This document shows positions 1-5,557 of a DNA stretch of 40,571 nt, piece after piece. A program made the translations under genes and the position numbers. Every line of letters begins with the position of its first letter. The stretch's first letter is position 1. The stretch comes from SZAS-103 sp038234715 (lineage in GTDB: Bacteria; Pseudomonadota; Gammaproteobacteria; Xanthomonadales; Xanthomonadaceae): NCBI GenBank assembly GCA_038234715.1, contig JBBQTD010000027.1, forward strand, positions 1-40,571, given 5' to 3'. The notes beneath the pieces were generated by a model. That model saw only the letters and a program-made list of their open reading frames with translations. It ran no database searches and was not told the origin of the DNA.

Positions 1-541
1 GCAGAAAGCGACGCTAAATGATGCTTTGAACGCGATTCCAGCAACTCAGCGGGTCTGGAATGAATCACGCGCGTCGAGAACACGAAAATTCGCCGGTCAA
101 ATCTTTCCCGGTGACTTATTCAGACCTTCCCTAACGCCCAAGGCCTGTTTTGGGCTTGCAGAGTTTGTCCGTGCTTGCGCCAATGCGCAGTCCAACACGA
201 CGCTTACAGAGTCATCGGGAACCGGCATCGATCCGGCGCGTCCCTGCCCGCGCCCACACGTCAACCGGGCTCGGCCGGAGACGCTGAAACAGCGATGTAG
301 ATACAGGGAAGACATGAGGGCGTGCTCGCAGGTGGGGTGTGCGACCATTGTCCTGACCGACACGTAACCTGATGTCGCATCCCGGCGAAACATTTTCCGG
401 GGGCTGTTCCCGCCCTTCCCGTCCGGCCGGGCTGAGCGCAGCGCCGATCCGTCCTCGTTTTCCATCCTGAAAGCGTGATTCATTGACATCCAAGTCCTTC
501 GCAATGCGCGGGGCGACCAACAACAGCGCCGGAGTTCCCGC
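1..541. other. Region without a supported gene, left edge
   Basis: I see no convincing gene here. Open frames exist on both strands, but none has a recognisable product, a good ribosome binding site or a conserved-looking composition. A loose inverted repeat (ATTCCAG at 35-41 with CTGGAAT at 55-61) and a second (GCCCAA at 136-141 with TTGGGC at 150-155) are visible, with no clear role. The last part is the upstream region of the WYL regulator; its ribosome binding site GGAG lies at 531-534. A TTGACA hexamer at 483-488 has no matching -10 at the right spacing. Confidence 0.5.
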
Positions 542-1540
542 ATGCAGAGCAACGACTACCAAACCCTCCAACGCCAGTGGGCGATGCTCCGCGCGATCCC
601 AGGCCAGCCGCAGACCATCACCGCACCTGCATTGCTGGCGAGCCTGCACGACCAGGGCTTCACGCCCTCGCGTCGGACTGTCGAGCGCGATCTGCACGAG
701 TTGTCTACGCGCTTCCCGCTGACAGTCGACGATACCTGCAGGCCCTTCCGCTGGAGCTGGATGCAGAACGCGGCTATGGAATTCATGCCTGGCCTCACCG
801 TCTCCCAATGCCTCGCACTTGTGTTGGCCCAAGCCCACATCCAGCATCTTCTACCCCGCACGATGCTCGACGACCTCGCGCCGCTGTTCGATGCCGCCGA
901 ACGCGAACTCGCGAAGACGGGCTGGAGGGACTGGCACAAGCGCACCGCGGTCGCACCCGCAGCGTTCGCCCTGCTGCCGCCGATCATCGATGCGAAGGTG
1001 CTGTCCGACGTCCAGCACGCCGTTTCGCAACGGATGTGCATGACCGCGAAATACCGCTCAAAGGGCAGCAAGGTTCCGAAGAAGCGTGACATCACCCCAC
1101 TCGGCCTGCTGGTGCGCGGCACCGTGCAGTACCTGGTGTGCCTTCTGACGGAACACGACGAACCGCGCCAGCTCTGCCTGCACCGCATGAGCGACACGTT
1201 CATCGGCACCGAACGCTGCAAGGAACCGCACGGCTTCTCGATGAAACGCTACGTCGCCCGTGACCTCGGCATCGGCTCGCGCGGCAGGATTCGACTGCGC
1301 ATCCACGTCGACGCGCTCGCCGCCGAACACCTGCGCGAGACGCGTTTGTCGAAGTACCAGACCTGGCGGCCGATTGATGACGCGGACAAGGTCGAGATCA
1401 GCGCGACCGTCGACGACGACGTGCAGCTGAAGCGTTGGCTGCTGTCGTTCGGCAGCGAACTCGAGGTGATCGAGCCTGCGCATCTGCGGCGGGAGATGGT
1501 GGAAGAGCTTGGGAAGGCGCGCCGGGCATACACGGCATGA
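542..1540 (+). CDS. WYL-domain transcriptional regulator (YafY/DeoR-like)
   Basis: A predicted cytoplasmic DNA-binding regulator of 332 residues. The N-terminus (about 1-75) is a helix-turn-helix region with a recognition-helix-like stretch (SRRTVERDLHEL, 43-54) typical of the family. A WYL domain occupies about 150-240, with the name motif degenerate (VQYLV, 195-199) and a conserved-looking Arg at 215 in LHRMSD. A WCX-type C-terminus follows (about 245-328). WYL domains are known as ligand or nucleic-acid sensing modules, and several relatives (CapW, BrxR) repress phage-defence operons. The ATG is chosen because GGAG lies 7 nt upstream (531-534). No defence gene is visible to its right; what lies to the left is outside the window. 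The target and ligand cannot be read from the sequence. Confidence 0.87.
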   Translation: MQSNDYQTLQRQWAMLRAIPGQPQTITAPALLASLHDQGFTPSRRTVERDLHELSTRFPLTVDDTCRPFRWSWMQNAAMEFMPGLTVSQCLALVLAQAHIQHLLPRTMLDDLAPLFDAAERELAKTGWRDWHKRTAVAPAAFALLPPIIDAKVLSDVQHAVSQRMCMTAKYRSKGSKVPKKRDITPLGLLVRGTVQYLVCLLTEHDEPRQLCLHRMSDTFIGTERCKEPHGFSMKRYVARDLGIGSRGRIRLRIHVDALAAEHLRETRLSKYQTWRPIDDADKVEISATVDDDVQLKRWLLSFGSELEVIEPAHLRREMVEELGKARRAYTA

Positions 1541-1708
1541 GCGCTGTGGAGCCTCGCTCCTGGCCCGCGCCGACTTAAAGCGGCGTTGCTGCTACTGTAG
1601 AACCGATCGCGCCGTCTGTGGATGTGTGGACCGCGAAGCCAAAGCGCTGTCCAAGTGCGGTTGGCTTACGCGCTTGGACGGCACGACAGAACCGATCGTG
1701 TTGGGACC

Positions 1709-1846
1709 GGGCCCATCCACATTCACGCCCAGGTACGCGGCCTGTGCGTCGGTCAGGCGGGTGAGCTTCACGTCGAATTTCTCCACGTGCAGCCGCGCGA
1801 CTTGCTCGTCGAGCTTCTTAGGCAGGATATAGACCTTGCGGTCGTA
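1709..1846 (-). pseudogene. ahcY: C-terminal fragment of S-adenosylhomocysteine hydrolase (ahcY remnant)
   Basis: About 46 codons on the minus strand match the C-terminal end of S-adenosylhomocysteine hydrolase: YDRKVYILPKKLDEQVARL followed by HVEKFDVKLTRLT and DAQAAYLGVNVDGP. In the intact enzyme (about 430-480 residues) this region ends in a conserved HYRY tail with a Lys-x4-Tyr motif used for NAD binding; here the match stops at VDGP and the tail is lost. The fragment also begins abruptly at Tyr, where the sequence turns into an inverted repeat (1873-1891). There is no start codon or ribosome binding site of its own. It is a shard left by a rearrangement, not a functional gene. Codon identity is still good, so the event looks fairly recent; that last point is an inference. 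Confidence 0.8.
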
Positions 1847-1915
1847 GAAACCCTTGTTTGGGATGGTCCGAGCAAGTCCGTCCTGGACTTGTTCAGACGC
1901 ATCCGTGCACCGCAC

Positions 1916-1941
1916 GGAACCTCTGAACTTGCAGAGGTTCC
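1916..1941. repeat. Perfect 10-bp inverted repeat, possible insertion-element end
   Basis: GGAACCTCTG (1916-1925) and CAGAGGTTCC (1932-1941) form a perfect stem around a 6-nt loop. It sits 9 nt before the ATG of the truncated protease and is not followed by a T tract on the plus strand. Together with the CAAGTCC/GGACTTG dyad just to the left it may be the end of a mobile element or a dispersed repeat. Confidence 0.5.
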
Positions 1942-1950
1942 TTAGCCCCC

Positions 1951-4900
1951 ATGTCCATCTGTGCGAGGGTCTGGTTCGAGAACGAGTTCGACATCACGAA
2001 GCTCGGGGGACGGTCGCGCAGCCGAGATTGCCACCTCGCGATCGGGTCGGACGTGATCCAGACCGACCGCAAGCTCGATCGCGCAAGCGCGAAACTGCTG
2101 ATGCTGCGGTTGTCCGCGGATCCGCGCGTAACGCACGTCGAGATCGATGCGCTGCGCCAGCCGACCTCGCTTCCGAACGACAGCTACGGCGCGGCTTACC
2201 AGTGGCAGCTGTTCGATGCGGCCGCCGGCATCGATCTGCCGTCGTCATGGGGCCAGTCCAGCGGCAACGGCGTGGTCGTGGCCGTGCTCGACACCGGCAC
2301 CACGCTTCATTCCGACCTTTCCTCGCACTACCTGCGCGGCTACGACTTCATCAGCGACGGTGCGATCGCCCGCGACGGCGACGGTCGCGATGCTGATCCG
2401 TCCGACATGGGCGACTGGACCCTGGCCGGCGAATGCAGCGCGTCCAATCCCGGCGCGAAGTCAAGCTGGCATGGCACCCATGTCGCCGGCACGATCGCTG
2501 CACTGACCGGAAACGGCAAGGGCACCGCCGGTGTCGCCCCGGGTGCCAACATCCTTCCGCTGCGCGTGCTCGGCAAGTGCGGCGGCTACGACTCGGACAT
2601 CGCCGATGCGATCGTCTGGGCGGCCGGCGGCAAGGTTCCGGGCGTCCCGATGAACGCCAACCCGGCTGAAGTGATCAACCTGTCGCTCGGAAGCCCCGGC
2701 GCGTGCGAGGCCGGATCGGCCCTGCAGACCGCCATCAACAGCGCGGTCAAGGCGGGAACCGTGGTCGCCGCCGCCGCCGGCAACGAGAACGCCAATGCGG
2801 CGGCCTTCAGCCCGGCGAGCTGCAGCAACGTGATCACGGTCGGCGCGGTCGGCCGCTCGGGCGCGCGCGCGAGCTATTCCAACCATGGCGCAAACGTCGA
2901 TGTTTCGGCACCCGGCGGCGATCACGGCGAGTTCGTGTATTCCACCTACAACGCCGGCGCGACGAGCCCGGGCGCCGAAGGCTATGCCGGCCTGCAGGGC
3001 ACATCGATGGCCGCGCCGCTGGTATCAGGCGTCGTCGCGCTGATGCAGAGCCTGAACGTGAACACGCCGGCCATGGTCAAGGTATTCCTCAGGAAGTCCG
3101 CGCGGCCGTTCCCGACGACCTGCGACGGCTGCGGTAGCGGCATCGTCGATGCAGCGGCCGCGCTCAGGGCGGCCAAGGGCACGAATGCCGCGGCCGTGCC
3201 GACGTTGTCCATCGCCGATGCAGCGCTGGTGCGCGAAGGCGCCAGCGGTACGACAGCGAAGGCGACGTTCAAGGTCAGCCTTTCGCAGGCCTCGACCCAG
3301 GCGGTGGCGTTCACCGTCGCCACCAGCGGTGGCACCGCCACCGCCGGCGGCGATTACGTGGCTCTCAGCCCGACCGTCGTGACCATGCCTGCTGGCCAGA
3401 CCAGCATGAATGTCAGCGTCACGATCAATGGCGACAACGTCCAGGAGGCCGACGAGACCTTTTTCGTCCATGTAACTGGCGTGACCGGGGCGACCGTCGT
3501 CCGCGGCGATGCGGTCGGAACTATTGCCGATGACGACATGACCCTATCTGTCAACGACATCAGCGTGACCGAAGGCAACAGCGGCACGAAGCTCGCGACC
3601 TTTGCCGTATCGTTGTCGCGGGCCTCGCTCATGCCGGTGACTTTCAATCTGAGAACGGGCGCAGGTGGCACAGCCACGGCGGGCGTGGACTACGTCGCGG
3701 TGCCTACTACCCGACAGACGATTCCCGCCGGCCAGACCAGCATGACCTATTCGGTGACGGTCAACGGCGATACCACCGTCGAGCCCAACGAAACATTCCA
3801 GCTGATCGCGAGCAGCGCGGTCGGTGCGGTCGACGTCAAGGGCGTGGCCATCGGCACGATCGTCAACGACGACAGCACGGCGATTTCCATCGGCGACGCG
3901 AGCGTCGCCGAGGGCAACAGCGGTACGACGTCGATGACCGTCACGGTCAGCCTGTCGCAGCCGTCCAGCGTGCCGGTGACCTTCCATATCGCTACCGCCG
4001 ACGGTACTGCCAAGGCCGGCAGCGACTACCTCGCCGTGCCCTACACCGCGCTGACGATTCCCGCCGGCACGACCAGCATGCCGTTCAACATCACGATCAA
4101 TGGCGACACCACGTTCGAGCCCAACGAAACATTCGTGGTCAATCTCTCAGGGGTGACCGGCGCGAGCATTGCCAGATCCCAGGGCACCGGCACGATCGTC
4201 AACGATGATGCCATGCCTTCGCTGTCGGTCAACAATATCGCGGTCTTCGAGGGCAACCGCGGCACCACGCAGGCGACATTCACGGTTTCGCTGTCGGCGC
4301 CATCGGGCTCGAACGTGACCTACAACGTGGCCACCGCCGACGGCACGGCGATCACCAACGACTACGTCCCGGTGGCGAGCACGCCCCAGACCATCCCCGC
4401 CGGCGCGATCAGCAAGACTTTCTCGGTGACCGTCAATGGCGATACCACAGTTGAACCCGACGAGACGTTCACACTGAATCTCAGCAACGCGGCCGGAGCT
4501 ACCATCGCCACTGCTCATGGCATTGCCACGATCCAGAACGACGATTACCCGACGCTATCGGTGAGCGACGCCAGCGTTGTCGAGGGCAACAGCGGCACCA
4601 CGATGATGAACTTCACGATCACCCTGTCGCAGCCGACGCCTTGGCCGGTGACCTACAGCGTCTCGACGGCGGACCAGTACGCCAAGAGCGGCAGCGATTT
4701 CGCCGCGACGACCGCGAATGGCACCTTTTACCCCGGTGGGGCTACCACGGCGACGATCTCGGTACCGGTCTACGGCGATACGCTCGTTGAAGGAAACGAA
4801 GCATTCATTCTGTACTTCACTGCGAATTCAGGCGCGACGGTCGCGCGATCGCAGGGCTATGGAACGATCATCGACGACGATTTTCCGACGGTCTGGGGCG

Positions 4901-5238
4901 GTAACCCGAACATCATTGACTATGACCCCGGCATCTTCCAGGTGAACTACACCGGGAGTTTGTCCAGTCCGGCGCCCTACGACATCTACCTTCATGTAAC
5001 GACTAAAGATGGCACAGCCGTGTCCCAAATCTACTACATCCCTTACGACGGGGACGTATACATCCCCGCCGGGCAAACCCAGTGGACCGTGCCTATCTCG
5101 ATAGTCGGTTACGCCGCATGCAGGTACAACATGTACGGGCAACCGTTCGCAACCTTTTACGTCAATGCCACCCCGCTCAACAACAATGCCATCGCCGGCT
5201 CCCCCGGCTCCATCACCATCACGGACCCGTACTGCTGA
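1951..5238 (+). CDS. S8 subtilisin-family serine protease with Calx-beta repeats, 5'-truncated
   Basis: A 1095-residue subtilase. The catalytic triad is visible: Asp114 in AVLDTG, His174 in HGTHVAG, Ser352 in GTSMAAP, with the oxyanion Asn278 in AAAAGNEN. Residues from about 27 to 75 look like the end of an inhibitor-type propeptide (GSDVIQT...DPRVTHVEID), and the mature domain runs to about 405. Five Calx-beta repeats and a diverged sixth follow (417-1092). Relatives are secreted through the Sec pathway as preproenzymes. Here there is no signal peptide, most of the propeptide is absent, the ATG has no ribosome binding site, and an in-frame TGA lies just upstream (1924-1926), so no longer start is possible. 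The gene appears to have lost its 5' end next to a rearranged region; it may be non-functional although the rest of the frame is intact. Confidence 0.85.
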   Translation: MSICARVWFENEFDITKLGGRSRSRDCHLAIGSDVIQTDRKLDRASAKLLMLRLSADPRVTHVEIDALRQPTSLPNDSYGAAYQWQLFDAAAGIDLPSSWGQSSGNGVVVAVLDTGTTLHSDLSSHYLRGYDFISDGAIARDGDGRDADPSDMGDWTLAGECSASNPGAKSSWHGTHVAGTIAALTGNGKGTAGVAPGANILPLRVLGKCGGYDSDIADAIVWAAGGKVPGVPMNANPAEVINLSLGSPGACEAGSALQTAINSAVKAGTVVAAAAGNENANAAAFSPASCSNVITVGAVGRSGARASYSNHGANVDVSAPGGDHGEFVYSTYNAGATSPGAEGYAGLQGTSMAAPLVSGVVALMQSLNVNTPAMVKVFLRKSARPFPTTCDGCGSGIVDAAAALRAAKGTNAAAVPTLSIADAALVREGASGTTAKATFKVSLSQASTQAVAFTVATSGGTATAGGDYVALSPTVVTMPAGQTSMNVSVTINGDNVQEADETFFVHVTGVTGATVVRGDAVGTIADDDMTLSVNDISVTEGNSGTKLATFAVSLSRASLMPVTFNLRTGAGGTATAGVDYVAVPTTRQTIPAGQTSMTYSVTVNGDTTVEPNETFQLIASSAVGAVDVKGVAIGTIVNDDSTAISIGDASVAEGNSGTTSMTVTVSLSQPSSVPVTFHIATADGTAKAGSDYLAVPYTALTIPAGTTSMPFNITINGDTTFEPNETFVVNLSGVTGASIARSQGTGTIVNDDAMPSLSVNNIAVFEGNRGTTQATFTVSLSAPSGSNVTYNVATADGTAITNDYVPVASTPQTIPAGAISKTFSVTVNGDTTVEPDETFTLNLSNAAGATIATAHGIATIQNDDYPTLSVSDASVVEGNSGTTMMNFTITLSQPTPWPVTYSVSTADQYAKSGSDFAATTANGTFYPGGATTATISVPVYGDTLVEGNEAFILYFTANSGATVARSQGYGTIIDDDFPTVWGGNPNIIDYDPGIFQVNYTGSLSSPAPYDIYLHVTTKDGTAVSQIYYIPYDGDVYIPAGQTQWTVPISIVGYAACRYNMYGQPFATFYVNATPLNNNAIAGSPGSITITDPYC
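3199..5226 (+). repeat. Tandem Calx-beta domain repeats within the protease
   Basis: Six units of about 110 residues lie at roughly 418-527, 530-641, 642-753, 756-865, 868-976 and 978-1092 of the protein. Each of the first five opens with a VxEGNSGTT-like motif (VREGASGTT in the first), carries IPAGxTS and NGDTxxEPxETF in the middle, and ends with GTIxNDD. Calx-beta folds are known as Ca2+-binding or adhesive beta-sandwiches in secreted proteins. The sixth unit keeps IPAGQTQW but has lost the EGN and GD motifs and is rich in Tyr and Pro. Confidence 0.85.
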
Positions 5239-5557
5239 TTGCTCCTGGTTCAGGCATTCCAGATGCGTTCCTGTCGATTTGATTGCATTGCTGCTGGTGC
5301 GTACGAGGATCAGGTAGGCTTGTTGCTTGCGCCGTAGCCCGACGGAGACCTCCGTCGGGTTGCGTTGCTGCGGCACGTTGGACCAGTCATTCGGTAGTCG
5401 AGGCGATTTCCAACCGCGACGAGGGTCAAGCCAACCTTCGGACGATGGGTCAACTCCACGCACACCGACGGTCGTGGTCAGGTCGATGTCAGCCAGCACT
5501 CTTGATCTTGCGTCGATCAACTACTCAACAAGCATTCGACGCTTCGCTGTCCCCTGA
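5239..5557. other. Intergenic region between convergent genes
   Basis: This 319-nt stretch separates the 3' ends of the protease (plus) and the acyltransferase (minus). Apart from the hairpin at 5338-5359 I see nothing in it; open frames here are extensions of non-coding frames. Confidence 0.6.
5338..5359 (+). terminator. Candidate terminator hairpin downstream of the protease
   Basis: CCCGACGGA (5338-5346) pairs perfectly with TCCGTCGGG (5351-5359) around the loop GACC. The tail on the plus strand (TTGCGTTGCTG) is only moderately T-rich. It lies 100 nt after the protease stop codon between convergent genes, so it could serve either direction. Confidence 0.5.

Larger units (their letters stand above)
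1541..1950. other. Decayed intergenic region with inverted repeats
   Basis: This 410-nt stretch between the WYL gene and the protease holds no intact gene. It contains a C-terminal scrap of ahcY (1709-1846, minus) and several dyads: CGCCG/CGGCG at 1568-1585, GTCCAAG.../...CTTGGAC at 1649-1679 (10 of 11 paired), CAAGTCC/GGACTTG at 1873-1891 and a perfect 10-bp stem at 1916-1941. An 11-nt direct repeat (AGAACCGATCG) occurs at 1599-1609 and 1688-1698. The mixture suggests a site of past insertion and deletion; that is an inference. Confidence 0.6.

Noticed and set aside
483..541. TTGACA at 483-488 as a -35 for the WYL regulator
   Set aside because: The hexamer at the right distance (GCGCGG) is nothing like a -10.
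97..552. Minus-strand frame at the left edge
   Set aside because: No ribosome binding site, no recognisable motif and no codon pattern like its neighbours.
3199..5226. Regularly spaced repeats that might suggest a CRISPR array
   Set aside because: The repeats are in-frame Calx-beta domains of about 330 nt with protein-level conservation, not short identical repeats with unique spacers.
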